Source: Alloalcanivorax xiamenensis (GTDB taxonomy: Bacteria > Pseudomonadota > Gammaproteobacteria > Pseudomonadales > Alcanivoracaceae). Taken from it: a stretch of 64,000 nucleotides of DNA. Below the pieces are notes generated by a model. The model made no database searches. It saw only the letters and a program-made list of their open reading frames with translations, and was not told the DNA's origin. Shown in pieces: positions 16,834 through 25,781 of the stretch (positions are counted from its first letter, which is position 1; the number at the start of each line of letters is the position of its first letter). A program made the position numbers and the translations under genes. Location of the stretch: the NCBI RefSeq assembly GCF_009846745.1, contig NZ_AQPF01000001.1, forward strand, positions 186,001 to 250,000, given 5' to 3'.

Positions 16834-18663
16834 ATGTGCGGAATTGTCGGAGCTGTGGCTCAGCGCAACGTCAGCAACATTTTGATCACCGGCCTGAAAC
16901 GCCTGGAATACCGGGGCTACGACAGTGCCGGTGTGGCTCTGATCAATGATCAGGGTTTGCAGCGCGTGCGTCGCCAGGGGAAAGTGGCCGGATTGGAGCA
17001 GGCGGTCCGTGAAACCAATGCCAACGGCTTCACCGGTATTGCGCACACCCGTTGGGCTACTCATGGCCGCCCTTCCGAAAAAAATGCCCACCCTCACCTG
17101 TCCGGTGAGGAACTGGCCCTGGTGCATAACGGTATCATCGAGAACTTCCAGGAATTGCGCGAGGAGCTGGAAAGCGAAGGCTATCAATTCGCTTCCGACA
17201 CCGATACCGAGGTGGTGGTGCACTTGGTACACCGCGCCATGGCGGAAACCGGCGACCTGTTCGGGGCATTGCAAAGCGTGGTCAAGCGGCTGCGCGGCGC
17301 CTATGCCCTGGGCGTGGTCCATGCGCGGGAGCCCCATCGTCTGGTTGCGGTCCGCTCCGGCTCCCCGCTAGTGGTGGGGTTGGGGATCGATGAAAACTAT
17401 GTGGCATCCGATCAATTGGCACTGCTGCCGGTGACCAACCGCTTCGTGTTCCTCGATGAAGGGGACATGGTGGATGTGACGCTTGAAGGCGTGCGCATCT
17501 TTGATGTGGACGGCAATGAAGTGAACCGTGAGGTGCACGAGTTGGACGGTGCGCACGAGGATGCGGAAAAGGGCGAATACCGCCATTACATGCAGAAGGA
17601 AATCTTCGAGCAGCCGGCGGCCATCCAGCGCACCCTGGAAGACCGCATCGACTCACCGCAAAGTGTGAGCGCCGCTTTTGGAGAGCGGGCGGCGGCGGTG
17701 TTCGACCAGGTGCGCACGGTGCAGATCGTTGCTTGCGGCACCAGCTACCACGCGGGGATGGTGGCCCGTTACTGGCTGGAAGCGCTCGCCGGTATCCCTT
17801 GCCAGGTGGAGGTGGCCAGTGAGTTCCGTTATCGTCAGCACGTGGTGCCGGAAGGCACGCTGTTCGTCACCATCTCCCAGAGCGGGGAAACCGCTGATAC
17901 CCTGGCGGCTCTGCGTGATACCGACTCCAGTAACTATGTGGGCCGGCTGGCAATTTGCAATGTGGACGGTTCCTCCCTGGTGCGTGAATCCGAATTGGCG
18001 TTCCTGACCAAGGCCGGCCCGGAAATCGGGGTGGCTTCCACCAAGGCGTTCACCACCCAGCTGGCTGCCCTGTTGATGCTGGTGATGGCTTTGGGCCGTC
18101 GTAAAGGCCTGGACGATGAGAAGGTCGAGAGTATTCTCAACGAACTGCGTCAGCTACCGAACCTGATCGAACAAGCCTCGGCTCTGGACAAGCCGATCGA
18201 GCAACTCTCCCGGGCCTTTGTGGAAAAACATCACACCCTGTTCCTTGGGCGCGGTGTCCAGTTCCCCGTGGCCATGGAAGGGGCGCTCAAGCTCAAGGAA
18301 ATTTCCTACATCCATGCCGAAGCTTACCCGGCCGGTGAATTGAAGCATGGGCCACTGGCGCTGGTGGACAAAGACATGCCGGTGGTGGCGGTGGCGCCCA
18401 ACGATGAGTTGCTGGAAAAACTGAAATCCAACCTGCAGGAAGTGCGCGCCCGCGGTGGAGAGCTGTATCTGTTCGCGGATAAGAACGCGCGTGTAAAAGA
18501 GGGCGAAGGGATCCACGTGCTCAATCTGCCGGCGGTGCCGGAAATCATCGCTCCCATCGTCTATACCGTGCCGTTGCAGCTGCTCAGCTATCATGTGGCG
18601 GTGCTGCGGGGGACCGATGTGGACCAGCCACGCAACCTGGCCAAGTCGGTAACGGTGGAGTAA
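16834..18663 (+). CDS. glmS: Glutamine--fructose-6-phosphate aminotransferase (isomerizing)
   Basis: First committed step of hexosamine synthesis: converts fructose-6-P and glutamine to glucosamine-6-P. The protein has 609 residues. Cys2, exposed after Met removal (MCGIVGAVAQ), is the amidotransferase nucleophile. HTRWATHGRPSEKNAHPH is in the glutaminase domain, and two SIS sugar-isomerase domains follow (CGTSYHAG and SQSGETADT). The C-terminus DQPRNLAKSVTVE is canonical. The upstream gap to glmU is only 19 bases, so no glmS ribozyme is present. Confidence 0.98.
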   Translation: MCGIVGAVAQRNVSNILITGLKRLEYRGYDSAGVALINDQGLQRVRRQGKVAGLEQAVRETNANGFTGIAHTRWATHGRPSEKNAHPHLSGEELALVHNGIIENFQELREELESEGYQFASDTDTEVVVHLVHRAMAETGDLFGALQSVVKRLRGAYALGVVHAREPHRLVAVRSGSPLVVGLGIDENYVASDQLALLPVTNRFVFLDEGDMVDVTLEGVRIFDVDGNEVNREVHELDGAHEDAEKGEYRHYMQKEIFEQPAAIQRTLEDRIDSPQSVSAAFGERAAAVFDQVRTVQIVACGTSYHAGMVARYWLEALAGIPCQVEVASEFRYRQHVVPEGTLFVTISQSGETADTLAALRDTDSSNYVGRLAICNVDGSSLVRESELAFLTKAGPEIGVASTKAFTTQLAALLMLVMALGRRKGLDDEKVESILNELRQLPNLIEQASALDKPIEQLSRAFVEKHHTLFLGRGVQFPVAMEGALKLKEISYIHAEAYPAGELKHGPLALVDKDMPVVAVAPNDELLEKLKSNLQEVRARGGELYLFADKNARVKEGEGIHVLNLPAVPEIIAPIVYTVPLQLLSYHVAVLRGTDVDQPRNLAKSVTVE

Positions 18664-18725
18664 TAACGCCGGCAGCCCGCCGCCCGGACCAAGCTCCTAT
18701 ATAGCATAGCGGCTTCGTGGCCCAT

Positions 18726-18844
18726 TACTGTGGGAAGCGGCCTGGGCCGCGAATACCCCCCGGGCCGTTGGCCATTCGCTTGCAAGCAAGCTCCCACAGC
18801 GGCTTCGTAGCATTATCCGTGGGAGTCAGCCTGCTGGCGAGTGG
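18726..18844. repeat. Cluster of REP-like repeats after glmS
   Basis: Contains at least two inverted copies of the family: CTGTGGGAAGCGGCC from about 18728, and the pair GCTCCCACAGCGGCTTCGTAG (about 18790-18810) facing CCGTGGGAGTCAGCCTG (about 18818). The core matches the repeats at 785 and 63001. It fills the space between the convergent glmS and MarR genes. No other feature is visible in 18664-18875. Confidence 0.75.
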
Positions 18845-18875
18845 TGTACTAGCATGGCGGAGTGAGCGGTGACGG

Positions 18876-19406
18876 TTATCCGTCGCCGTCCTTGTTTAAG
18901 CGGAATGGCGCGCTGCCGTTTTCGTTATTGGCTTCCACCAGTCTGATCAACTGCAACATGAAGACATCACGCTGATCTTTCGGGATGGCCTCGATGGTGC
19001 GCTCATGTGCCCGTTGCACGGCGGCCTCCATCTTCTTCAGCAAATACACCCCTTTGCGGCTCAGCTTGACAAGCTTGAAACGCCGGTCTTCGTCGCTCTG
19101 CCGGCGTTTAAGCAAACCACGGGCTTCCAAACGGGGAATCACCTCCGCCACGCTGGTGCGCTCCAGCCCGATTTCGTGCGCCAGGCTGTTCTGATCCATT
19201 TCTCCATGGGTGCTCAGCGTGGTCATCAGGCTGTACTGAACCGGCGTGATGTTGTGCTCCCGGGTTTCATCCAGAAACAGCCCGCAGTGGATCTGGTGCA
19301 GACGGCGAATGAGAAAACCCGGACGGCCAAGCAAGGCGGACCGTTCGACCGCGGTGGCCAGTTGAGCGGCGGCCACTTTCCTGGATGTCTTAGAGGAATT
19401 ACCCAT
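18876..19406 (-). CDS. MarR family transcriptional regulator
   Basis: A 176-residue winged-helix protein. The recognition region is MDQNSLAHEIGLERTSVAEVIPRLEARGLLKR and the wing is DEDRRFKLVKLSRKG, both typical of MarR. It is divergent from the Rieske oxygenase gene across a 365-base gap containing two degenerate palindromes (19543 and 19710). MarR proteins beside aromatic catabolic genes usually repress them and release DNA on binding the substrate or a CoA thioester; that role is inferred here. The first about 20 residues are polar and may be an extension, but I see no better start. Confidence 0.88.
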   Translation of the reverse strand: MGNSSKTSRKVAAAQLATAVERSALLGRPGFLIRRLHQIHCGLFLDETREHNITPVQYSLMTTLSTHGEMDQNSLAHEIGLERTSVAEVIPRLEARGLLKRRQSDEDRRFKLVKLSRKGVYLLKKMEAAVQRAHERTIEAIPKDQRDVFMLQLIRLVEANNENGSAPFRLNKDGDG

Positions 19407-19542
19407 AAAAAATGTGGAGAAATATCCAGTGAGAATAAGAAGAAGTAAAGACCAGCGCCCTTCAGCTTGTCAACCAGGGTTGCAGCGTGACGGGAGAATG
19501 GAAAGGAGGGCGTGATGATAGCCTTTTTTTCATGCTCAACTA

Positions 19543-19556
19543 AGAGGCATACCACA
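19543..19556. promoter_or_regulatory. Degenerate copy of the GTGGTATACCAC operator
   Basis: AGAGGCATACCACA matches the reference TGTGGTATACCACA at 11 of 14 positions. It lies in the MarR/Rieske divergent control region, about 140 bases upstream of the MarR start. Confidence 0.45.
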
Positions 19557-19709
19557 TAAAGATGCCTTGCCCCGTGGCACGCTTCACCTTCGACCTCGCA
19601 TTTTCATGGCCGTTATATGAACGCAGGATTTATCTAGTATGAACAAGGAAATCAGTAACTTAAGTCAAGGCGGGAAGGGGCTGGAAAGGCCGAGGGTGAT
19701 TTGCAAAAG

Positions 19710-19723
19710 GGTGGCATACAACT
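19710..19723. promoter_or_regulatory. Second degenerate operator copy upstream of the Rieske gene
   Basis: GGTGGCATACAACT matches TGTGGTATACCACA at 10 of 14 positions, about 50 bases before the oxygenase start. It is weaker than the three sites near 27.1 kb, so it is included with reserve. Confidence 0.35.
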
Positions 19724-19771
19724 TGCTTTTCAAAGGTATTAATCCGGCCGCTGTAATCGAGGAAGATACCG

Positions 19772-20812
19772 ATGAACTGCAGAGAACAGCTGAACCAGCA
19801 GGACTTTACCCTGGAGCCCGCCTTGTTGAACGACTGGCACGTGGTGGCGGCTTCCGACGAAATAACGGAAGGTAATTTGATACCCTCCACCCTGTTTGAG
19901 CGCGATCTGGTGATCTGGCGTGATTCCAGTGGCCAGGCCCATGTTTGGGAAGACCTGTGTATCCACCGGGGAGCAAGGCTCTCCAAAGGGTTTATCGCCA
20001 GCGACCGGGTGGTGTGTCCTTACCATGGCTGGAACTACGATGGCACGGCTCAGTGCCGGCTGATCCCCGCTTCCCCGGGGGAAACACCGATGAAAAAGGC
20101 CAAGGCCATCAGTCATCACGTCAGGGAAGCTTATGGCTTCATCTGGACCAGCCTGGGCGAACCGGAGCACGATATTCCGGAATTTCCCGAGTGGTACGAT
20201 GACAGCTACAAGAAAGTGGTGTGCGGGCCGTATCGCTTCAAATCCGGCTACCGGGCAGTGGAAAACTTTATTGATCCCACTCATTTCCCGTTTGTGCACG
20301 CGGGTGTGAATGGTCTGATGGACGATCCGGATCCGATCGGCGCCTACGATGTTTGGGAGGAGAATGGTGGTCTGGCCTCTTCCGAAGTGCAGGTGACCCA
20401 GCCTTATGGTGATCCGCGTAATGTCCCGGTGATGGCTTTTTACGCCTACAAGTGTCTGCGCCCGTTGGTGGCCTACTTTAAAAAGCGGGTTCTGATCACG
20501 GATCCGGACCGTGCCCACGAAGGTAATCCCAGCGACCGATTCTGCACTTATCTGGCGGTTCAACAGGTGAGTGAAACCGAGAGTATTGTCCGAATCTGTT
20601 GCGCTATGAACTTTGATCCCATGCCGACGGACGAGGAGGTTCGTCAGCGTCAGGATCTGGTTTACGCACAGGACAGTGATATCGTTGATACCCAGCGTCC
20701 GGAGCGGATCCCCACGGATCTACGCCAGGAACTCCACCATCGCACTGATCTGCTCGGTATGAAGTACCGTTCCTGGCTGCAGAAGATGGGAGTGCGATAT
20801 GGCACGGTCTGA
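19772..20812 (+). CDS. Rieske non-heme iron oxygenase, alpha subunit (VanA-like)
   Basis: Terminal oxygenase of a two-component system, 346 residues. The N-terminal Rieske 2Fe-2S domain has CIH at 63-65 and CPYH at 82-85; the catalytic mononuclear iron site has NFIDPTHFPFVH with Asp168, His171 and His176. No beta-subunit gene is present, as in vanillate or phthalate-type (class IA/III) monooxygenases that often catalyse O- or N-demethylation or hydroxylation. A GAGGAAG site precedes the ATG. The reductase start overlaps the end of this gene. The substrate is not identifiable from sequence. Context (Liv-type ABC importer, cysteine hydrolase, amidohydrolase) points to a small nitrogen-containing acid, which is inference. 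Confidence 0.9.
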   Translation: MNCREQLNQQDFTLEPALLNDWHVVAASDEITEGNLIPSTLFERDLVIWRDSSGQAHVWEDLCIHRGARLSKGFIASDRVVCPYHGWNYDGTAQCRLIPASPGETPMKKAKAISHHVREAYGFIWTSLGEPEHDIPEFPEWYDDSYKKVVCGPYRFKSGYRAVENFIDPTHFPFVHAGVNGLMDDPDPIGAYDVWEENGGLASSEVQVTQPYGDPRNVPVMAFYAYKCLRPLVAYFKKRVLITDPDRAHEGNPSDRFCTYLAVQQVSETESIVRICCAMNFDPMPTDEEVRQRQDLVYAQDSDIVDTQRPERIPTDLRQELHHRTDLLGMKYRSWLQKMGVRYGTV

Positions 20813-21761
20813 ACCCTCGACCTTGCCAGTTCGTCTTCAGGCCATTCGTTATGGTGCCGAGGAAATCGTTCTCTATGAATTTGAACCGACGACACCGGCG
20901 GCATTACCGCCTGTGACCGCTGGATCACATGTGGATATTGGTCTGCCCGGCGGCCTGTTGCGACAGTACTCACTGATCACACCGCTGTGTTCGCGGCGGC
21001 GTTACGTGATCGCGGTAAAGCGCGAAGAACATGGCAGAGGCGGCTCGCGCTGGTTGCACGATAGTGCTCGCGTTGGCCAACTCTTTGAGCTGAGTTCACC
21101 TCGCAATCACTTCGAGGTGGCACCGGGAGATTCGCCTGTATTGTTACTGGCCGGGGGTATCGGTATTACCCCTATCTATTCCATGTACGAACAGACTCGC
21201 GCTTGTGGCCGCCCGGTGCATTTGCACTACTGGTGTCGTTCGCAAAAACACGGGTTGTTTCTGGAGGCGCTGGCTGATCGCGGCGACGTCACCGTGCATT
21301 ACGCTGCTTCCGCGGAGGAAAGCGCGGGGCAGTTTGCCACGGTGGTTCAAGGTCTATCAAAACAAACCGAAATCTACTGCTGTGGCCCTCAGGGTATGCT
21401 CGATCATCTGGAGCAACTGGGAGAGGATCTGAATGTGATGCCTCGTATTCATCTGGAACGCTTCCAGGCCGCCCCCGCGTCAGCAGCGTCGAACAATGCA
21501 TTCGAGGTGACTCTGGCGCGCTCGGGTACTCAGGTGAGGGTCGCCTCGGGGCAAACCATTCTCGACGCCCTGCGCGATGCGGGAGCCGACGTTATGTATT
21601 CCTGTGAACAGGGATTGTGCGGGGCCTGCGAAGTGAGGGTACTGGAAGGATGCCCGGACCATCGGGACACGGTGTGTTCCGCCGAAGAGCATGATCGTCG
21701 TGGCACTATGATCATCTGCTGCTCCTCAAGCCAGTCGGCCCGTTTGGTGCTGGATATCTGA
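20799..21761 (+). CDS. PDR/VanB-type oxidoreductase (FMN, NAD, 2Fe-2S)
   Basis: Electron-transfer partner of the Rieske oxygenase, 320 residues. Domain order is phthalate-dioxygenase-reductase type: FMN-binding barrel with RQYSL (about 55-59), NAD-binding domain with LLAGGIGITPIYSM, then a C-terminal plant-type ferredoxin with CEQGLCGACEVRVLEG and a later Cys in RDTVCS. The start overlaps the oxygenase stop by 14 bases and has GGGAG seven bases upstream, so the two are translationally coupled. It ends 30 bases from the convergent cysteine hydrolase gene. Confidence 0.92.
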   Translation: MARSEPSTLPVRLQAIRYGAEEIVLYEFEPTTPAALPPVTAGSHVDIGLPGGLLRQYSLITPLCSRRRYVIAVKREEHGRGGSRWLHDSARVGQLFELSSPRNHFEVAPGDSPVLLLAGGIGITPIYSMYEQTRACGRPVHLHYWCRSQKHGLFLEALADRGDVTVHYAASAEESAGQFATVVQGLSKQTEIYCCGPQGMLDHLEQLGEDLNVMPRIHLERFQAAPASAASNNAFEVTLARSGTQVRVASGQTILDALRDAGADVMYSCEQGLCGACEVRVLEGCPDHRDTVCSAEEHDRRGTMIICCSSSQSARLVLDI

Positions 21762-21790
21762 TCCTCCTCCGATGCTGTTATGGACGCCTT

Positions 21791-22267
21791 TCAGGCGCTT
21801 GTCCCAAGCACCTCGGCCAGGGTAGTGATGTGCCTGAAGTGATGTCGCCAAAGCCGAATACCGAGCTCGCCTGGGGGATCCAGTGATGAACCCACGGTCA
21901 AATCCGTAACCAGGGTCGGGCGCAGTCCCAGATCAAACAGTGCGAAGCCGGCGGCGAGCACACAGGTCTCGGTCTGGATGCCGCACACCAAGACCCTTTC
22001 CGGGACCAATCGGATAAGATGGTTCAGCACCTCGTCGGTGGGCCGGTAGCCGTGTTTGACGAATTGCCGGTCGGCTGCGATCAGACTGCGTTCCCGTTCC
22101 GGAGGTCGCCAACCCAATTGCGCCTGGAAGGGGGTAATCGCTTCGTCATGGCACTCGACGGTCGCTACGGTCGGCATATGGCCGAGCAGGCGGTCAATGT
22201 CCCGAAGAAGCCAGGTCGGCGGAGAAAACGAAGGTTGCACGTCGACAATCAAAAGAGCCTGTCGCAT
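21791..22267 (-). CDS. Isochorismatase-like cysteine hydrolase
   Basis: 158-residue member of the isochorismatase/nicotinamidase/N-carbamoylsarcosine amidase superfamily. The catalytic triad is visible as Asp9 (LIVDVQ), Lys71 (FVKHGYRPTDE) and Cys102 (TETCVLAA), with the GIQTETCV loop before it. I start at ATG 22267 with GGAG eight bases upstream; a longer in-frame opening upstream overlaps livF and lacks family resemblance. It is the last gene of the ABC importer operon, so it probably acts on the imported compound or on a product of the Rieske step, for instance by hydrolysing an amide or ureido bond. Specificity is unknown. Confidence 0.85.
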   Translation of the reverse strand: MRQALLIVDVQPSFSPPTWLLRDIDRLLGHMPTVATVECHDEAITPFQAQLGWRPPERERSLIAADRQFVKHGYRPTDEVLNHLIRLVPERVLVCGIQTETCVLAAGFALFDLGLRPTLVTDLTVGSSLDPPGELGIRLWRHHFRHITTLAEVLGTSA

Positions 22268-22340
22268 ACCATAGTCTCCAGGCCGATAACGCGGTTCAGT
22301 CTGGCCGACGGTGGCGCCGTCTGACCTGACCATGGGGGCC

Positions 22341-23045
22341 TTATCCGCCCAGATAAGCTTTGCGGATATCCGGATTATCACGCATTTCCCGGGCGGTGCC
22401 TTGTAGTACCACCCGTCCGGTTTCCAGGAGATAGGACCGGTCACACAGTTCCAAAGCGGCGTAGGCGTTCTGTTCCACCATCAATACGGTGGTGCCGCTG
22501 GCGCGGATTTGCGCGGTCAGCTCAAAAACCTGCTCGACAAAGTTGGGTGCCAGACCCAGGGAAGGCTCATCGAACATAACCAACCGTGGACGGGACATCA
22601 GGGCCCGCGCAATGGCCAGCATTTGCTGTTCCCCGCCGGAAAGGGTGCCCGCGGGTTGTTCGATGCGTTCTCGCAGACGTGGGAAACGGTTCAGCATCGC
22701 TTCCAGATCGTCGCGGATGCCGACGTGATCGCTGCGGCAGTACGCGCCCATCTCCAGATTCTCGCGCACGTTCAACTGAGAAAATACACGGCGCCCCTCC
22801 GGACAATGGGCAATGCCATGCTCGACGATCTGCTGTGGCCTGGCGTTGGTAATGGGCCTGCCTTCAAAGCGGATTGAGCCGGAAACCACGGGCTCCAGGC
22901 CGCTGATGGCTCTGAGCGTGCTGGATTTGCCGGCACCGTTGGAACCGATGAGAGTGACGAACTCCCCTTCATTTACCTCCAGCGATACCCTATCCACCGC
23001 AACGGTGGCGCCATAGAGCACGGTAATATCATCAAGCTTCAGCAC
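22341..23045 (-). CDS. Branched-chain-amino-acid-type ABC transporter ATPase (LivF-like)
   Basis: Cytoplasmic ATPase of 234 residues: Walker A GSNGAGKSS, signature LSGGEQQ, Walker B RLVMFDEPS, and the LivF-type ending IRKAYLGG. It starts at GTG 23045 with AGGA eight bases upstream and overlaps the preceding livG-like gene by 14 bases. It is the fifth gene of the SBP-livH-livM-livG-livF-hydrolase operon. The HAAT importer family carries amino acids, but also urea, short amides and aromatic acids, so substrate cannot be assigned by family alone. Confidence 0.92.
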   Translation of the reverse strand: MLKLDDITVLYGATVAVDRVSLEVNEGEFVTLIGSNGAGKSSTLRAISGLEPVVSGSIRFEGRPITNARPQQIVEHGIAHCPEGRRVFSQLNVRENLEMGAYCRSDHVGIRDDLEAMLNRFPRLRERIEQPAGTLSGGEQQMLAIARALMSRPRLVMFDEPSLGLAPNFVEQVFELTAQIRASGTTVLMVEQNAYAALELCDRSYLLETGRVVLQGTAREMRDNPDIRKAYLGG

Positions 23046-23835
23046 GTTGCAATCCTGATCCCAGATAGGCCCGAATCACCTCCGGGTCGCTTTGAATGTC
23101 GGCGGGGCCGCCGTCGGCGATGCGGTGTCCCTGGTTCAACACCATGATGTAATCGGAGATTGACATCACCATGTGCATGTCATGCTCCACCAGGAGAATG
23201 GTGATGCCGCTGTCGGCCACCCGTCGCACCATCTGCTTGAAGTCTTCGGTTTCCGATGGGTTCAATCCCGCGGCGGGTTCGTCCAGCAGCAACAGCTTGG
23301 GTCGGGCCGCCAGGGCGATACCGACGCCGAGCAGACGTTGTTCGCCGTAAGACAGATTGGCAGCGAGATCGTCAGCGCGATGTTCCAGTTCCAGAAAACA
23401 GAGCATTTCCCGTGTACGCGCCTGCAACGCTTGCTCTTCCCGCTGAAACGCGGGCAGCCTGAATATGGCGCCAAAGAGACCGCTACGACCTTGCATGTGG
23501 AAGGCGGTAAGCAGGTTTTCGAACACGGTGCAGTTACCGAAGATATTGGTTCTCTGGAAACTGCGGACCAGGCCCAGTTTGGCTATCTCATGGGGTTGCC
23601 TGCCGGTAATGTCCTGACCTAGAAAATGCACGGAACCGGCACTGGGCCGCATATAGCCGGAGATAATGTTGAATGCCGTGGTTTTGCCGGCGCCATTGGG
23701 GCCGATCAGACTGACGATGCGGCCGGGTTCAATCCGGAGATCCACGTCACTGAGAATCTGCAGGCCGGCAATGCGCAGACTGATACCGGACAAGGACAAC
23801 AAGGTGTCCGGCTGTGTTGCCGCGGATACTGTCAT
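23032..23835 (-). CDS. Branched-chain-amino-acid-type ABC transporter ATPase (LivG-like)
   Basis: ATPase of 267 residues: Walker A GPNGAGKT, signature LSYGEQRLL, Walker B KLLLLDEPAAGLNP, and the LivG-type insert with VRSFQRTNIF. The start at 23835 (MTVSAATQPD) has AAGGAG seven bases upstream and overlaps the livM stop as ATGA. An open frame continues 46 codons upstream inside livM but is not needed. It pairs with the LivF-like ATPase. Confidence 0.92.
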   Translation of the reverse strand: MTVSAATQPDTLLSLSGISLRIAGLQILSDVDLRIEPGRIVSLIGPNGAGKTTAFNIISGYMRPSAGSVHFLGQDITGRQPHEIAKLGLVRSFQRTNIFGNCTVFENLLTAFHMQGRSGLFGAIFRLPAFQREEQALQARTREMLCFLELEHRADDLAANLSYGEQRLLGVGIALAARPKLLLLDEPAAGLNPSETEDFKQMVRRVADSGITILLVEHDMHMVMSISDYIMVLNQGHRIADGGPADIQSDPEVIRAYLGSGLQRAEA

Positions 23836-24863
23836 GGGTTGACTCCTTGGGTAGCGGAGGGGCGGCGGCGCAAGGAAATCCTGTGGCGCTTGATTAATCC
23901 ACCGAAGGCGGGAACGATGCCTTTGGGCATGAATAGAAGAATAAGAATCATCAGGGCGCCGTAGATGATCCATTGCACTTCCGGAGCCACCACGCCTCTA
24001 AGCACCTCCGGTAGGAGTCCGAAAATCAAGCCACCTACCACCGGGCCAGCGAGGGTGCCCTTGCCGCCCGCGATCACCATGATCACCATGGTGATGGTGT
24101 AGATGAACAGGAAAACATCCGGGTCGATGATCCGCACGGTATGGGCGTAGAGACCGCCGGCGGCGCCAGCGATACCGGCGGAGAGAACTGAGAAGACGAT
24201 CAGGCACCGGGTTACCGGAATTCCGATGGACTTAGCCAGTACCTCGTTTTCCCGTAGCGCGATGGCGGCACGGCCGATGCGGCTGCGCACAAGATTGGCC
24301 ACGATCACGTAGGCGAGCACACCAGCGGCCAGCACCAGCCAGTACGTTGATGCTTTGCTGACCAGGCGGACAACACCTTCGCCGGGGACCCAGAGACTCA
24401 ACGGCGGAATGGAAACCAGAGCCATGGGGCCTTCGGTCAAATCCACCCAGTTGAGCGCCACCATGCGCATGACCTGAGCAAAGCTGATGGTCACGATCAC
24501 GAAGTAGGCGCCACGTACGCGAAAAGCGACCTTGCCCAACAGCCACCCGAACAGTGATGCCATGACGATAGCGCCGACGAACGCCACCCATACTGGTTTG
24601 GGTTCCACTACCAAAGGGGATGAAAAACCCAGATCGACGTCAAAGCCCAGGGACAGTAACGCACTGGTATAAGCACCGATGCCAAAGAAGGCAGCGTGTC
24701 CGAGACTGAGCTGGCCGGTGAAGCCGAGTAACAGATTCAGGCTGATCGCGGCAATAATCATGATGCCGGCGGCGGCCACCACCGAGAGCAAATAAGGATC
24801 GGGCCATAGTACCGGCAGCGAGGCCAGTGCGGCTACAGTGATTAAAAACGACAATCTTCGCAT
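23832..24863 (-). CDS. Branched-chain-amino-acid-type ABC transporter permease (LivM-like)
   Basis: Inner-membrane permease of 343 residues with about nine to ten hydrophobic segments. LivM-type landmarks are NLLLGFTGQLSLGHAAFFGIGAY and GGKGTLAGPVVGG. It starts two bases after the livH-like stop and overlaps livG. It forms the translocation pore with the LivH-like subunit. Confidence 0.92.
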   Translation of the reverse strand: MRRLSFLITVAALASLPVLWPDPYLLSVVAAAGIMIIAAISLNLLLGFTGQLSLGHAAFFGIGAYTSALLSLGFDVDLGFSSPLVVEPKPVWVAFVGAIVMASLFGWLLGKVAFRVRGAYFVIVTISFAQVMRMVALNWVDLTEGPMALVSIPPLSLWVPGEGVVRLVSKASTYWLVLAAGVLAYVIVANLVRSRIGRAAIALRENEVLAKSIGIPVTRCLIVFSVLSAGIAGAAGGLYAHTVRIIDPDVFLFIYTITMVIMVIAGGKGTLAGPVVGGLIFGLLPEVLRGVVAPEVQWIIYGALMILILLFMPKGIVPAFGGLIKRHRISLRRRPSATQGVNP

Positions 24864-24865
24864 GA

Positions 24866-25738
24866 TTAACCCACCCTCTCCCTGGCCGCGAACAGCCCTT
24901 GTGGACGGGCGATCATAACGGCCAGAATCACCAGGAAACCGAGCGCGTCGCGATAAGCGGTGGAAATGTAAGCCGCTCCGAATTCTTCAATCAGTGCCAA
25001 TGCGAAGCCGCCGAGGGCGGCCCCGCGTATGTTGCCCAGACCGCCAAGAATAACGATGGCGAAGGCCTTCAGGCTGGCCAGGTCTCCCATCGTCGGTGTG
25101 ACTACGAAAACCGGTGCCAACAATGCTCCTGTAATTGCTGCCAGCGATGATCCAAGACCGAACGTGAGTGTGTAAATCCGGCCCACGTTGACGCCGACGA
25201 GACGGGCCGCGTCCTCATCCTGAAAGGTGGATCGCATCGCCAGCCCCAGACGGGAACGCTCAATCACCAGATAGAAGACCAACAGCAGCACGATGGCCGC
25301 GCCAAGAACGAACAGTCGTGTTGGTGACAGGTAAATACCGCCGACAATGATGGACTCCTGCGGGAGGGGGGTCGGAACCACTTTGGCGACCCCACCCCAG
25401 GCCAGCAGTTCGGCGTTCTGCATAATGATCATGACACCAATCATGATCAGCATGACTTCGTCAATGTTCTCCAGACGGCAACGCCGTAACAGCAGGAACT
25501 CGATGGCCGCGCCCAATATCAGACCCAGGCCCGCTGCCAGAACAAGCGCCACGAAATAATCCATCTGCAGCAGTGATACCAGAGCGTAGGCCACGTAGGC
25601 ACCGAAGGCGTATAACTCGCCATGGGCAAAGTTCACGACTTTCATGATGCCGAAGATAAGCGTGAGCCCGATGCCAAGCAGCGCGTAGGTGGCACCGAGC
25701 ACCGTGCCGTTGACGAGGTGCTGGAGGAATTGGTCCAA
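24866..25738 (-). CDS. Branched-chain-amino-acid-type ABC transporter permease (LivH-like)
   Basis: Inner-membrane permease of 290 residues. LivH signatures are GTVLGATYALLGIGLTLIFG, KVVNFAHGELYAFGAY and LGGLGNIRGAALGGFALALIEE. The start is a TTG at 25738 with GGGAG seven bases upstream. It lies 43 bases after the binding-protein gene. Confidence 0.92.
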   Translation of the reverse strand: MDQFLQHLVNGTVLGATYALLGIGLTLIFGIMKVVNFAHGELYAFGAYVAYALVSLLQMDYFVALVLAAGLGLILGAAIEFLLLRRCRLENIDEVMLIMIGVMIIMQNAELLAWGGVAKVVPTPLPQESIIVGGIYLSPTRLFVLGAAIVLLLVFYLVIERSRLGLAMRSTFQDEDAARLVGVNVGRIYTLTFGLGSSLAAITGALLAPVFVVTPTMGDLASLKAFAIVILGGLGNIRGAALGGFALALIEEFGAAYISTAYRDALGFLVILAVMIARPQGLFAARERVG

Positions 25739-25781
25739 AATAATCTCCCTGACTTCCCGGCCCCTATTGAGATGTTTGCCG

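Noticed and set aside
16800..16834. glmS ribozyme or riboswitch ahead of glmS
   Set aside because: Only 19 bases separate glmU and glmS, far too short for the ribozyme.
19639..19875. 78-codon plus-strand frame overlapping the Rieske start
   Set aside because: It runs into the Rieske gene in another frame and has no ribosome binding site or family resemblance; the GAGGAAG site serves ATG 19772.
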